Part shown: positions 16,976 to 27,365 of the stretch, piece by piece | How the letters are laid out: each line of letters opens with the position of its first letter | Numbering within the stretch: position 1 is the stretch's first letter | Program-made: the position numbers and the translations under genes | Notes under the pieces: generated by a model | What the model was told of the DNA's origin: nothing | Databases searched by the model: none | Seen by the model: only the letters and a program-made list of their open reading frames with translations | DNA from: Comamonas serinivorans | GTDB lineage: Bacteria > Pseudomonadota > Gammaproteobacteria > Burkholderiales > Burkholderiaceae_C | Reading direction: 5' to 3' | DNA: 64,000 nucleotides | Assembly: GCF_002158865.1 (NCBI RefSeq) | Contig: NZ_CP021455.1 | Coordinates: forward strand, 744,001 to 808,000

Positions 16976-17914
16976 TCACCCAAATTGCCGCCGGCTGATG
17001 TCGGCCACCAGGGCCTGCAGCAGCGTGGTTGCGGCCTTGGGCAGCACGTGGCCGTGGCGCGAGATGACCTCGATGCGCCCTTGCGACAGCAAGGGGTTCT
17101 GCATGGGCAGCGCCACCACGTGCGAGGGGTCCAGCCCCGCGAACAGCGAAACCTGCGTGCCCAGCGTGTAGCCCAGCCCGGCGGCCACGAAGTGCGACAC
17201 GGCGTTGAACGACGAGGTGGCCAGCGTGTGGCGCAGGCGCACCCCTTCGCTGAGTTCGGCCGCCTCGACGTGCTGGCGCACGCCAAAGCTGCGGTGCAGC
17301 GTCGCGCCGGGGTAGGGCAGCAGGTCGCTCAGCGTCAGGGGCCGGCCGATCTGCGTGAGTGGGTGCGTGTGGTGCACCAGCGCCTGAATCGGCATGGGCG
17401 TGCTGTGGTGCGAGCGCAGCCGGTCGTCTCGCGGCGGCTGAAACAGCAGGCCGATGTAGGCCCGCTCTTCGAGCACGTCGCGCACGATCTCGTCCGTGCC
17501 GCCCACGGTCAGGTCGATGGTGATGCCGGGGTGGGCGTGCATGAAGCGGCGCAGGCTGTGGCGCATCAGCCAGTCGACGAAGCCCTCGCCCGTGCTGATG
17601 CCGATGTGGCCCAGCTCGACCTTCTGGATGCTCTCGAACTGCGCCATCAGCTGCTGCTGGTGGCGGTGCTGGCGGCGCAGGTAGGTGGCGAGCAGCTGGC
17701 CGGCCTCGGTCGGCACCACGCCGCGGCCGCGCCGCTCCAGCAGCCGCATGCCGCAGTCGCGCTCGAGCAGGCCGATGGCGCGGCTGACCGCGGACGGGTC
17801 CATGCCCAGCACGTCGGCCGCGCCGCGCACCGAGCCGCTGTCGAGCACCTGCATGAAGTAACGCGTGCGGCGCGCGTCCAGGCGGTCATCCAGGGTGTCG
17901 TGAAGCAGGGGCAT
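16976..17914 (-). CDS. LysR-type transcriptional regulator
   Basis: The 312-residue protein has an N-terminal winged helix-turn-helix (RRTRYFMQVLDSGSVRGAAD then SAVSRAIGLLERDCGMRLLE) and a C-terminal effector-binding domain from about residue 100 (GHIGISTGEGFVDWLMRH). It is divergent from the DUF3100-M20-serine dehydratase operon across 103 bases. LysR regulators usually control the divergent neighbour, so this gene probably regulates that operon in response to a substrate or intermediate. The effector cannot be read. A short symmetrical TGCA-TTTTT-TGCA lies just upstream of its start and could be part of the operator. Confidence 0.88.
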   Translation of the reverse strand: MPLLHDTLDDRLDARRTRYFMQVLDSGSVRGAADVLGMDPSAVSRAIGLLERDCGMRLLERRGRGVVPTEAGQLLATYLRRQHRHQQQLMAQFESIQKVELGHIGISTGEGFVDWLMRHSLRRFMHAHPGITIDLTVGGTDEIVRDVLEERAYIGLLFQPPRDDRLRSHHSTPMPIQALVHHTHPLTQIGRPLTLSDLLPYPGATLHRSFGVRQHVEAAELSEGVRLRHTLATSSFNAVSHFVAAGLGYTLGTQVSLFAGLDPSHVVALPMQNPLLSQGRIEVISRHGHVLPKAATTLLQALVADISRRQFG

Positions 17915-17926
17915 GGCGCCAAGTGT

Positions 17927-17939
17927 TGCATTTTTTGCA
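17927..17939. promoter_or_regulatory. Candidate LysR operator core
   Basis: TGCATTTTTTGCA is a small perfect dyad just upstream of the LysR start and between the divergent genes. LysR boxes are usually T-N11-A dyads near the regulator's own promoter, and this fits in position and length. The evidence is weak. Confidence 0.3.
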
Positions 17940-18017
17940 CCATATCTCCATAAATCGTGTCATTGATGCACGCATTGGCTCTGGGGATACTTGCCCATCC
18001 CCCGCGAAACCCCCGCC

Positions 18018-19376
18018 ATGACGTCCTCTGCCTCGCTCGCTCCGCCCCCGCTCGTGTCCCAGGCCCCACTGTCGCTGGGGGCCAAAGTGCGGCTGCTGGG
18101 GGTGGTGCTGGTCATCGTGACCTTGGCTGAAAGCCTGGGCCCGCTGCAGTTCAACCTGGGCCCGGGCAAGGTGGTGCTGCTGCCGATGCTGTGGGCCTTG
18201 CTGATGGCGGCGGTCTGGGGCCTGGCCCAAGGCCGGCTGCCCGGTGCGCTGGCCATTTCCACGCGCCTGCAGGGGCTGGCCGGGGCCTTGCTGAACGCGG
18301 CGTTGCTGCTGTTTGTGGTCAAGCTCAGCCTCACGGTGGGCAGCGCCCTGCCCATGATCCGCCAGGCCGGCTGGGCGCTGTTTTTTCAGGAGTTCGGCCA
18401 CGCGCTGGGCACCCTGGCGCTGGGCTTGCCGCTGGCCTTGCTGCTGGGCATCAAGCGCGAGGCCGTGGGCGCCACCTTTTCGGTCGGGCGCGAGGGCAAC
18501 CTCGTCATCATTGGCGAGAAGTACGGCATGGCCTCCGCTGAAGGGCGGGGCGTGCTGGCCGAATACATCACCGGCACGGTGCTGGGTGCCTTGTTCATCG
18601 CCGTGCTGGCCGGCTTTGTCACCAGCCTGAACGTCTTCGACCCACGCTCGCTGGCCATGGGCGCCGGCGTCGGCTCGGGCAGCCTGATGGCGGCCGCGCT
18701 GGGCGCCATCACGGCTCAGCTGCCGCCCGAGCAGGCGAAGGAGGTGACGGCCATCGCCGCGACCTCGAACCTGCTGACGGCCGTGGTGGGCTTTTACTTC
18801 ACGCTGTTCCTGTCGCTGCCGCTGTGCGCGTGGCTGTACGAACGGCTGGAGCCGGTGCTGGGCCGCGTGACGCGGCGCGGCCGCCAGCCGCAAACGGGTG
18901 CGGCCGAGTTGCCCGCCATGGACGGCGCTGTGCCGTCCATGCATGGCCTGTCGCTGCCCGACACCGTGCTGACCTGGGCCCTGATGGTGGCCAGCGTGAT
19001 GATCGGCAACGCCATCTCGCACCGGGTGCCGCTGTGGGTGTCGCTCGAGGGCATGTTGATCGTGGTGGCCATCGTGGCCGTGGTGGGGGCCGCCAAGCGC
19101 CTGCTGCCGCGCATGCCGCTGGTGCTGGTGTTGTCCATCGTGGCCACGGTGGTGGGCATCCCGGGCCTGCTGCCGTTCAGCGACACGGTGCTGACCCTGA
19201 CCACGCCGCTCAACTTCATGGCCTTCACCACGCCGGTGCTGGCGCTGGCGGGCTTCTCCGTCGCCAAGGACCTGCCCTTGTTCCGCCGCCTCGGTTGGCG
19301 CATCGTGGTGGTGTCGCTCACGGCCACGGCCGGCACCTTCCTCGGGGCCACGCTGATCGCCGAGTTCTTCCATTGA
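18018..19376 (+). CDS. DUF3100 membrane protein, putative transporter
   Basis: The 452-residue protein has ten or more hydrophobic helices in two halves separated by a loop near residues 285-320 (VTRRGRQPQTGAAELPAMDG). Characteristic sequence includes LGPGKVVLLPMLWALLMAA, FFQEFGHALGTLALGLPLAL, SVGREGNLVIIGEKYGMASA and GVGSGSLMAAALGAITAQLP. This is the pattern I associate with DUF3100, a family with no assigned substrate. It is followed after 56 bases by an M20 deacylase and then a serine dehydratase. Position suggests it imports an N-acylated amino acid or related compound. The ATG at 18018 is preferred over an upstream ATG because it leaves a normal short N-terminal tail. Confidence 0.75.
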   Translation: MTSSASLAPPPLVSQAPLSLGAKVRLLGVVLVIVTLAESLGPLQFNLGPGKVVLLPMLWALLMAAVWGLAQGRLPGALAISTRLQGLAGALLNAALLLFVVKLSLTVGSALPMIRQAGWALFFQEFGHALGTLALGLPLALLLGIKREAVGATFSVGREGNLVIIGEKYGMASAEGRGVLAEYITGTVLGALFIAVLAGFVTSLNVFDPRSLAMGAGVGSGSLMAAALGAITAQLPPEQAKEVTAIAATSNLLTAVVGFYFTLFLSLPLCAWLYERLEPVLGRVTRRGRQPQTGAAELPAMDGAVPSMHGLSLPDTVLTWALMVASVMIGNAISHRVPLWVSLEGMLIVVAIVAVVGAAKRLLPRMPLVLVLSIVATVVGIPGLLPFSDTVLTLTTPLNFMAFTTPVLALAGFSVAKDLPLFRRLGWRIVVVSLTATAGTFLGATLIAEFFH

Positions 19377-19432
19377 CCCGTACCGGGCCGGGCGCTGAGC
19401 GCGCGGCCCCTTCCGCCACGAAAGAGACCGCC

Positions 19433-20602
19433 ATGTATCGCGAACCCGAGATCGCCGACGACATCCGCCAAAGCATGATTGCCTGGCGCCGCGACATCCA
19501 CGCGCACCCCGAGACCGCCTTCGAGGAGCACCGCACGGCCAACGTGGTGGCCCAGGCCCTCACGCTCATGGGGCTGCCGGTGCACCGTGGCCTGGCTGTC
19601 ACCGGGGTGGTGGCCACGCTGCAGAACGGCGAGGGCCCCAGCATCGCTTTGCGGGCCGACCTCGATGCGCTCAACATGCAGGAGCTGGGCAAGCCGGCGC
19701 ATGCCTCCACCTGCGTGGGCAAGATGCACGGCTGCGGCCACGACGGCCACACCGCCATGCTGCTGGGGGCCGCGGCCCACCTGTCGCGGCACAAGCCGTT
19801 CCGCGGCACGGTGCACTTCGTGTTCCAGCCGGGCGAAGAGAACGAGGGTGGCGGCCGCGTGATGGTCGAGGAAGGCCTGTTCGACCTGTTCCCGGCCGAC
19901 GCGGTCTACGGCATGCACAACTTTCCGCAAATGCCACGCGGGCACTTCGCCATCCGCACCGGCACCATGACGGCCTACCTCGACACCTTCGAGATCACCA
20001 TCACCGGCAAGGGCAGCCACGGCGCCATGCCCGAGACCGGCATCGACTCCGTGGTGGTCGCCGCGCAGCTGGTCAACGCGCTGCAGACCATCGTCAGCCG
20101 CCGCACCGGCGCCACCGAGTCGGCCGTGGTCAGCGTCACGCAGATCCACGGTGGCGACACCTGGAACGTGATCCCCGAAGAGGTGGTGCTGCGCGGCACC
20201 GTGCGCACGCTGGATGCGGCCATCCAGACCCGCACGCAGGCGGCCATGCAGCAGATCTGCGACGGGGTGGCGCAGACGCACGGCGCCCGCATTGCGCTGA
20301 AGTACATGCACGGCTACCCCGGCGTGGTCAACACGCCGGCCGAAACCGCCGCGGCCGTGGCCGCCGCCGCCAGCCTGGTGGGCGAGGCGCAGGTGCACAC
20401 CGGCATCAAGCCCGCCATGGGCTCGGAGGACTTCGCCTTCATGCTGCAACAGCGCCCCGGCGCCTACATCGGCATCGGCGCGGGCGAAGGGCCCAACGAC
20501 CCGCCCGTGCACAACCCCTACTACGACTTCAACGACAACATCCTGCCGCTGGGCGCGGCCTACTGGGTGGCCCTGGTCGAACAGCAGCTGCCGCTGGCCT
20601 GA
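19433..20602 (+). CDS. M20-family N-acyl-amino-acid amidohydrolase
   Basis: The 389-residue enzyme is an M20D metallopeptidase of the aminoacylase/hippurate hydrolase type. Metal-binding residues appear in CVGKMHGCGHDGHTAMLLGA near 100, QPGEENEGGGRVMVEEGLF near 133, YGMHNFPQMPRGHF near 158 and MGSEDFAFMLQQ near 328. The dimerisation domain is seen at TGKGSHGAMPETGIDSVVVA near 187. These enzymes remove an acyl group from an amino acid to give the free amino acid. With a serine dehydratase 15 bases downstream, the released amino acid may be serine. The catalytic set is complete. Confidence 0.88.
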   Translation: MYREPEIADDIRQSMIAWRRDIHAHPETAFEEHRTANVVAQALTLMGLPVHRGLAVTGVVATLQNGEGPSIALRADLDALNMQELGKPAHASTCVGKMHGCGHDGHTAMLLGAAAHLSRHKPFRGTVHFVFQPGEENEGGGRVMVEEGLFDLFPADAVYGMHNFPQMPRGHFAIRTGTMTAYLDTFEITITGKGSHGAMPETGIDSVVVAAQLVNALQTIVSRRTGATESAVVSVTQIHGGDTWNVIPEEVVLRGTVRTLDAAIQTRTQAAMQQICDGVAQTHGARIALKYMHGYPGVVNTPAETAAAVAAAASLVGEAQVHTGIKPAMGSEDFAFMLQQRPGAYIGIGAGEGPNDPPVHNPYYDFNDNILPLGAAYWVALVEQQLPLA

Positions 20603-20617
20603 CCCGGCGGCCCGGTG

Positions 20618-21994
<1,377 letters not shown>

Positions 21995-22054
21995 GGGTGG
22001 CATCAGGCTCTGCCGCGCGTCGGTGTGCGCCACGCTGTTGAAACTGAATATAAG

Positions 22055-22104
22055 CAGTATGGGTTGGTTGCCGTTTTTTAGCCAACGAGAAGATGGCCAT
22101 ACTG
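22055..22104. repeat. 50-bp palindromic element, copy 6
   Basis: Outer arms GCAGTATGG and CCATACTGC are complementary over 9 bp. The inner pair is CGTT with AACG. It lies in the 256-base gap between the convergent sdaA and miaB; the rest of the gap holds nothing recognisable. Confidence 0.88.
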
Positions 22105-22250
22105 CACCATGAATCGATCAGCCGCTTAGCCCACGCCGTGCAACGTGTGCAGGCAAGCCGTCAAGCTCGGGCTGGGGAACGCGACGGCCAGGTGCGCCTG
22201 AAGGCGCGCCAGCGAGACCGACCGGGGTTCTGTGTCCGGCGTCATCCGGT

Positions 22251-23600
22251 TCAGGCCAGCTGCGTTTCGACCGTTGCCACGGCGCCGCGCAGCGAGTGCG
22301 GGTAGGCCTCGGTGATGTCCACATCGACCATGCGGCCGATCAGGCGCTCGCTGTGCGGGCCGCCGTCGAAGTTGACGATGCGGTTGCACCAGGTGCGGCC
22401 CGTGAGCTCGGCCGCGTTCTTGCGCGAGCGGCCTTCGACGAGGATGCGCTGGCGCGTGCCCACGCGGGCCTGGTTGGTGGCGCGCACGTTCACGTCGATG
22501 GCGGCCTGCAGCGCCTGCAGGCGCGCGAGCTTGACGCCGTGCGGCGTGTCGTCGTGCAGGTTGGCGGCTGGCGTGCCGGGGCGCGGGCTGAAGATGAAGC
22601 TGAAGCTGGCGTCGAACTGGCAGTCTTCGATCAGCTTCATGGTCTTGGCGTGGTCGGTGTCGGTTTCGCCGGGGAAGCCGACGATGAAGTCGCTGGACAG
22701 CGCCAGGTCGGGGCGGATGGCGCGCAGCTTGCGGATGATGGACTTGTACTCCATGGCCGTGTAGCCGCGCTTCATGGCCATCAGCACCTTGTCCGAGCCG
22801 TGCTGCACCGGCAGGTGCAGGTGGCTGACCAGCTTGGGTACGCTGGCGTACACGTCGATGAGGCGCTGGGTGAACTCGTTGGGGTGGCTGGTGGTGTAGC
22901 GGATGCGCTCGATGCCCGGAAACTCGGCGATGGTCTCGATCAGCATGGCGAAATCGCAGATTTCACCGCTGTCGCCCATGGGGCCGCGGTAGGCGTTCAC
23001 GTTCTGCCCCAGCAGCGTGATCTCGCACACGCCCTGGTCGACGAGGTTGGCCACCTCGACCAGCACGTCGTCGAACGGGCGGCTGAACTCCTCGCCGCGC
23101 GTGTAGGGCACCACGCAGTAGCTGCAGTACTTCGAGCAGCCTTCCATGATGGAGACGAAGGCCGAGCCGCCCTCGACGCGCGCGGGCGGCAGGTGGTCGA
23201 ACTTCTCGATCTCGGGGAAGCGGATGTCCACCTGGGGCTGGGCCTGGCGCGTGCGCGCGTTCAGCAGCTCGGGCAGGCGGTGCAGGGTCTGCGGGCCGAA
23301 CACCACGTCGACGTAGGGCGCGCGCTTGATGATCTCGGCGCCTTCCTGGCTGGCGACGCAGCCGCCCACGCCGATCAGCACGCCCTTGTCCTTCAGGTGT
23401 TTGACCCGGCCCAGGTCGGAGAACACCTTCTCCTGCGCCCGCTCGCGCACCGAGCAGGTGTTGAACAGGATGAGGTCGGCCTCGTCGACGTTCTGCGTGG
23501 GCTCGTAGCCTTCGGCGGCTTTCATGACGTCGGCCATCTTGTCCGAGTCGTACTCGTTCATCTGGCAGCCAAAGGTTTTGATGAAGACTTTCTTGCTCAT
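22251..23600 (-). CDS. miaB: MiaB, tRNA-2-methylthio-N6-dimethylallyladenosine synthase
   Basis: The 449-residue radical-SAM methylthiotransferase adds the 2-methylthio group to i6A37 of tRNAs that read codons starting with U. All cluster-binding cysteines are in place. The N-terminal UPF0004 domain has KTFGCQMNEYDSDKM, FNTCSVRERAQEKVF and GVGGCVASQEGAEI. The radical-SAM CxxxCxxC is in MEGCSKYCSYCVVPYTRGEE near residue 155. The C-terminal TRAM domain includes RQRILVEGRSRKNAAELTGR. Start and length match the family. It converges on sdaA and diverges from the region before a small secreted protein. Confidence 0.96.
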   Translation of the reverse strand: MSKKVFIKTFGCQMNEYDSDKMADVMKAAEGYEPTQNVDEADLILFNTCSVRERAQEKVFSDLGRVKHLKDKGVLIGVGGCVASQEGAEIIKRAPYVDVVFGPQTLHRLPELLNARTRQAQPQVDIRFPEIEKFDHLPPARVEGGSAFVSIMEGCSKYCSYCVVPYTRGEEFSRPFDDVLVEVANLVDQGVCEITLLGQNVNAYRGPMGDSGEICDFAMLIETIAEFPGIERIRYTTSHPNEFTQRLIDVYASVPKLVSHLHLPVQHGSDKVLMAMKRGYTAMEYKSIIRKLRAIRPDLALSSDFIVGFPGETDTDHAKTMKLIEDCQFDASFSFIFSPRPGTPAANLHDDTPHGVKLARLQALQAAIDVNVRATNQARVGTRQRILVEGRSRKNAAELTGRTWCNRIVNFDGGPHSERLIGRMVDVDITEAYPHSLRGAVATVETQLA

Positions 23601-23854
23601 GGTGGGCTCGTGGGTGCGCCTGGGGGGCGCTGTGTGTGTCGGGCGCGTAAAGCGCCGTGTGATCGGGGGAGGCCGGGCGTGGGGTCCTGGCCCCCCGGGC
23701 CGTTGATGTCCAGCACGCCTGGCGTTGCGGGTCAGGCCGGGCCCGGTCGGATGGGATGCGTGGGGGACGACGCGCCCCCCGGCGTGGCCAAGTACCCCGC
23801 AGGGCGTCGGCGGAATGGCGCTGTCGTGCGGTGCGCCTGCGTTACGGCATCATG

Positions 23855-23904
23855 GGGTATGGCGCCACTATCGTTCAGTCCTGAACGGCGGCGGCGTGAT
23901 ACGG
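23855..23904. repeat. 50-bp palindromic element, copy 7
   Basis: Outer arms GGGTAT and ATAC are the weakest of the family on the right side (ATACGG). The inner arms CGTTCAG and CTGAACG are perfect over 7 bp. It ends directly before the stop codon of the next gene (23905-23907). The remainder of the 304-base gap up to miaB shows no gene. Confidence 0.75.
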
Positions 23905-24351
23905 TCAGTATTCGTTCTTGAACTGGTGCTGTTCGGACAAGGGCTTGCCGGGCTGGAACACCGGGCCGTTGTACTTCACGGCGGCGCCTTGGCTGGCGGC
24001 CTTCATGCGGTTTTGCTCGCCCGGCGTGACCATGGCCTGTTCGGCCGCGGTGAGGATCCAGATGTCACCCACCTGGCCCATGTTGTCGGTCAGGTAGTTC
24101 ACCTTCAGCTTGCGGCCCACGAACTGGGTCGCCATCACGATGCGGTTGTCTTCGTTGAACAGGCGCGAGCCTGGCGACAGGCGCGTGGTCTTGCCGTTGA
24201 GCTTGACGACGGGCGGGCTGACGATCTCCAGCGTGCCGCGCTCCACGCGGTCGTTGAAGAAGCGGCGCCCCTGCTGGGCCTGGGCCGGCAGGGCGGCCGC
24301 CAGCGCCAGGGCACTCAGGGCGGCACAACGCAGGAATTGACAGCGGTTCAT
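23905..24351 (-). CDS. Small secreted protein of unknown function
   Basis: The 148-residue protein has a clear signal peptide, MNRCQFLRCAALSALALAAA then LPAQAQQG, so the mature part (about 122 residues) is periplasmic. The mature sequence includes RVERGTLEIVSPPVVKLNG and SPGSRLFNEDNRIVMATQFV, which reads like a small beta-strand domain. It ends with KPLSEQHQFKNEY. I do not recognise a named family with certainty, and no catalytic motif is visible. Its last codons abut palindromic element copy 7, so the element may form part of its 3' region. Confidence 0.7.
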   Translation of the reverse strand: MNRCQFLRCAALSALALAAALPAQAQQGRRFFNDRVERGTLEIVSPPVVKLNGKTTRLSPGSRLFNEDNRIVMATQFVGRKLKVNYLTDNMGQVGDIWILTAAEQAMVTPGEQNRMKAASQGAAVKYNGPVFQPGKPLSEQHQFKNEY

Positions 24352-24674
24352 GGTGTAGATCCAGAGGCTGGGCAAAACGCCGATTTTAGAGGGCGCCACC
24401 GCAGCGTGTCCGGCCCGGCGCCCAGTGGATCGGCGGCTGGCGTGCGCCATGGGCATGCCCGTGGCGGTGGCGCCACGCCCATCCGTCGGCGCGGCCGCAG
24501 CGCGCATGCCACCGTCTGATGTGCAAGGTGTTTCGCGCCTGGACGCAGCAGGGCCGCCGAGGAATCGCAGCGCAGTCGAAGAGCCGTCGTCGTGGCTGCA
24601 GCCGACCCGCGCTGGGCGGCGCAGCGCAGAGGGGCGCACCCGCGTCCAGGCCTGGGCTGGCGGTGCGGGCTGGC
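24352..24674. other. Gap without recognisable gene
   Basis: These 323 bases lie between divergent genes. They presumably hold both promoters. I see no convincing open frame, repeat or hairpin. Confidence 0.5.
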
Positions 24675-26684
24675 ATGATGCGCTGCATGCGCACGTCCCT
24701 GTCACGCCCGCCCACGCTGGCCCCACCCGAGGCCCCGCTGCCCTCGCGGCTGGGCGCGGCCTGGTTCTGGTTTCGCGTGCGGGCGCTCACGCTGCAGCGC
24801 CTGGGGCGCGACGCGATCGACCCCGCCGTGCGCACCTGGCCGCGCGTGCCGGCCGAGGCCAGCGCGCTGGCCGGCGCCCCGGTGCTGGCCGAGGTGCGCT
24901 CGCCGCTGTGGGGCGATGGCCGGGCCGATGAGTTCGTGCTGACCGCCGGCAAGGTGCACAACCTGCGGCTGGCGCGGCGCGCCTTCGACGGGCTGGAGCT
25001 GCCGGCGGGCGCGCTGTTGAGCTTCTGGCAGCAGCTGGGCCGGGCCACGGCGCGCCGCGGCTACGTGCTGGGGCGCGAGGTGCGCGAAGGCTGCGTGGTG
25101 CCCACGGTGGCCGGCGGGCTGTGCCAGCTGTCGAACGCGTTGGCCACGGCGGCCCTGCGCGCCGGCTGGACGCTGACCGAGCGCCATGGCCACACGGTCT
25201 GCATCGAGCAGGCCCTGGACGCCGGACCCGACGGCCCGCGGCTGGACGCCACGGTGCTGTGGAAACACATCGACCTGCGCTGCCGCGCCGACCGGCCCTG
25301 GCGGCTGGAGGTGACGATGGATGCGTCCGAGCTGTGCGTGCGCATCCGTGCCAACGGACCCGGCGTGATCGCCCGGCCTGCGGCGCGCGTGATCGCGATC
25401 GCCCGCAACGCCGTCCCCGGGCCGAGCGCGGGTCGGGGCGAGGGTGCAGGTGCCAAGCCGGTGCCTGTGTCGCCGCCTGTGGCGCGCGGCTGCCTCACCT
25501 GCGACCAGGTGCAGTGCTTTCGCCACGCGCCTGAGCTGGCGGGTCTGGCGCCGCAGCGGACCACGGCCGTGGCTCTGCTCGATGGCTTGACGCCGGAGCT
25601 GGCCGCGCACCTGCAAGCCGCGCCGGCGCAGGCGGACGCCGCCGGCCGACCCGCTCCGGCCCTGGTGCTGCCGGGCGCCGTGACGGCGGGGCAGCGGGCT
25701 CGCGTGGGCGCCGCGCGCCGGCCGACGGGCCTGCCGCTGCGCCACCCGGCACCGCCTTGGTCGCCCGTCGGGCCCGCGTGGCCCGCCAAATGGTCCGCCA
25801 ATTGGCATGCCGCCTGGCGAGCCGTGGACCTGCGCTGGCATGCGCGGCGGCCCGGTGAACGGCAGGCCAGCGTGTTGCGCGGGCAAGACCGGCAGGCGCA
25901 GCAGGCCGCGCGGGCGTTGCGTCCCGGCGATGTGCAGGTGTGGGTCGACCAGGCCTACCTGCCGAGGCTGTGGCTGGACGGCGCCCTGGCGGGGCGGGCC
26001 CTGACGGTGTGGATGCCGGCCCTGCCCATGGCCGAGATCGTGCGGCGGCTGGACGAGGCCGTGGCGCAGTGGCCCGACGAGCCCAGCCTGCGTGACCACC
26101 GGCCACGGCCCGAGACGGTGGCGGCCGAGCTGGCCGCCCTGCGGGCCGCGCACACCCTGGTCACCCCGCACCAGGCGGTGGCCGACTGGGCGCAGGCCCA
26201 CCTGCAGGCGCAGGTGCAGCTTGTGCCCTGGGCGCAGCCTGAGCATCCGCCTGTGAGCGATGGCCGGCCGGCGCGCGCGGAGGCCGCCGACGCCATGGTC
26301 CTGCTGGCCAGTGCCTTGCCGCGCAAGGGCTGGTGCGAGCTGCGGGCCGCGCTGCAGCAATGGTCGGCGGAGGGTGACGCGCTGCCGACCGTGCAGGTCG
26401 TGGGCAGCCTGCCCGATGGCGCCGCCCGCAGCGGCCCGTGGTCCCGTCTGACGTCCGCGCCGCGAGATGGCTGGTGGCGTCAGGCCCGCGTCGCCGTGTT
26501 GCCGGCCCATGTCGAGCACCAGCCGCGCGCGGCTTTGCAGGCCCTGGCGGCCGGCGTGCCGCTGGTGGCCACGCCGGCTTGCGGCCTGCCGCCGCAAGCG
26601 GGGTTGCAGCTGGTGCCCGAGGGTGACGTGGCCGCGTTGGCGCAGGCGCTGCGCCAGGCGTGGCGGCAAGGCGCCGTGGGCTGA
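24675..26684 (+). CDS. VanW-like domain fused to a glycosyltransferase-like domain
   Basis: The protein of about 669 residues has two parts. Residues about 80-230 match VanW-like proteins: AGKVHNLRLARRAFDGLELP, LLSFWQQLGRATARRGYVLG, REVREGCVVPTVAGGLCQLS and LTERHGHTVCIEQALD. VanW domains occur near glycopeptide-resistance genes and elsewhere, with unknown chemistry. A low-complexity Ala/Pro linker with a CxxCxxxxC-like stretch (GCLTCDQVQCFRHA) follows. The C-terminal half resembles a GT-B glycosyltransferase in its last part: VLLASALPRKGWCELRAALQ, VQVVGSLPDG and ALQALAAGVPLVATPACGLP. The start is uncertain; ATGs at 24675, 24678 and 24687 are close together with no clear ribosome-binding site. 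Confidence 0.75.
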   Translation: MMRCMRTSLSRPPTLAPPEAPLPSRLGAAWFWFRVRALTLQRLGRDAIDPAVRTWPRVPAEASALAGAPVLAEVRSPLWGDGRADEFVLTAGKVHNLRLARRAFDGLELPAGALLSFWQQLGRATARRGYVLGREVREGCVVPTVAGGLCQLSNALATAALRAGWTLTERHGHTVCIEQALDAGPDGPRLDATVLWKHIDLRCRADRPWRLEVTMDASELCVRIRANGPGVIARPAARVIAIARNAVPGPSAGRGEGAGAKPVPVSPPVARGCLTCDQVQCFRHAPELAGLAPQRTTAVALLDGLTPELAAHLQAAPAQADAAGRPAPALVLPGAVTAGQRARVGAARRPTGLPLRHPAPPWSPVGPAWPAKWSANWHAAWRAVDLRWHARRPGERQASVLRGQDRQAQQAARALRPGDVQVWVDQAYLPRLWLDGALAGRALTVWMPALPMAEIVRRLDEAVAQWPDEPSLRDHRPRPETVAAELAALRAAHTLVTPHQAVADWAQAHLQAQVQLVPWAQPEHPPVSDGRPARAEAADAMVLLASALPRKGWCELRAALQQWSAEGDALPTVQVVGSLPDGAARSGPWSRLTSAPRDGWWRQARVAVLPAHVEHQPRAALQALAAGVPLVATPACGLPPQAGLQLVPEGDVAALAQALRQAWRQGAVG

Positions 26685-26875
26685 GCCTGGCGTCGGCGCG
26701 CTCCACCGCTGGCCCACCCGGACCGCTGGCCGGCGCTGCACGGGCCCGTCGCCTGAACACCCGACCGCCACGCGCTGACCGGCGCCCATGCATCGACACA
26801 CGTCGCCAGGAGCAGGCGAACAACGCCGCAGCGGTCGACCGCAACGCGCGTCACAACGTCAAGTCTGATGTGGGG

Positions 26876-26925
26876 CAGTATGGGTAGTTTGTCGATTGTC
26901 AATCATCGAATTTGAATGAATACTG
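26876..26925. repeat. 50-bp palindromic element, copy 8
   Basis: Outer arms CAGTAT and ATACTG. The inner stem is TCGATT with AATCATCGA, complementary apart from one bulged base. The element lies between two plus-strand genes. Confidence 0.78.
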
Positions 26926-27142
26926 ATGCGTGGCTGGTGAATTCACATCCGCCTCCTGTGCGGATCGGACAAGTTGTGTGTGCTGGCGGCCCACCCGCGT
27001 CAACGGCCATGATCGCCCGCTTGGACGGATGGCCGTTCAGCGGAAAACGGCCAGGGGCTGTTGTGGCCTCAGGATGCCTGGACGCGGTGCGCCTTCGGCG
27101 CATCGCACTGGCCAGGGCGTCAGGGCCTGGCGCCCTGGTCGC

Positions 27143-27184
27143 CCGCAAGCCGCGAGCCGCGAGCCGCAAGCCGCGAGCCGCGAG
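27143..27184. repeat. Tandem heptamer array (2 x 21 bp)
   Basis: Six contiguous 7-base units read CCGCAAG-CCGCGAG-CCGCGAG twice, so the 21-base block is repeated exactly. It is non-coding as far as can be seen and could vary in copy number by slippage. Confidence 0.85.
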
Positions 27185-27365
27185 CGCATCGCCGGCCGCG
27201 TGCTTCTAGGGGGGTGACTTGGGCGGTGGGTCTGGGTGGCCGCAGGAGACCACGGCCTGTGCGCCCCCTCGACGCAGCGCAGGCCGCCGCACCAGCCGCG
27301 TGCGCGACCGATGGACCCAGGGCCAGGGCGCACAGTGCGGGGTTTCACCTGCAGGCGCCGCGCTC

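Larger units (their letters stand above)
26685..27365. other. 681-base intergenic stretch with repeats
   Basis: No convincing gene is seen between the VanW-glycosyltransferase and the MFS gene. The stretch holds palindromic element copy 8 (26876-26925) and a 42-base heptamer array (27143-27184). The part around 26880-26950 is AT-richer than its surroundings. Confidence 0.5.

Noticed and set aside
27143..27184. Heptamer array as a CRISPR fragment
   Set aside because: Units are contiguous 7-mers without spacers, and no cas genes are present in the window.
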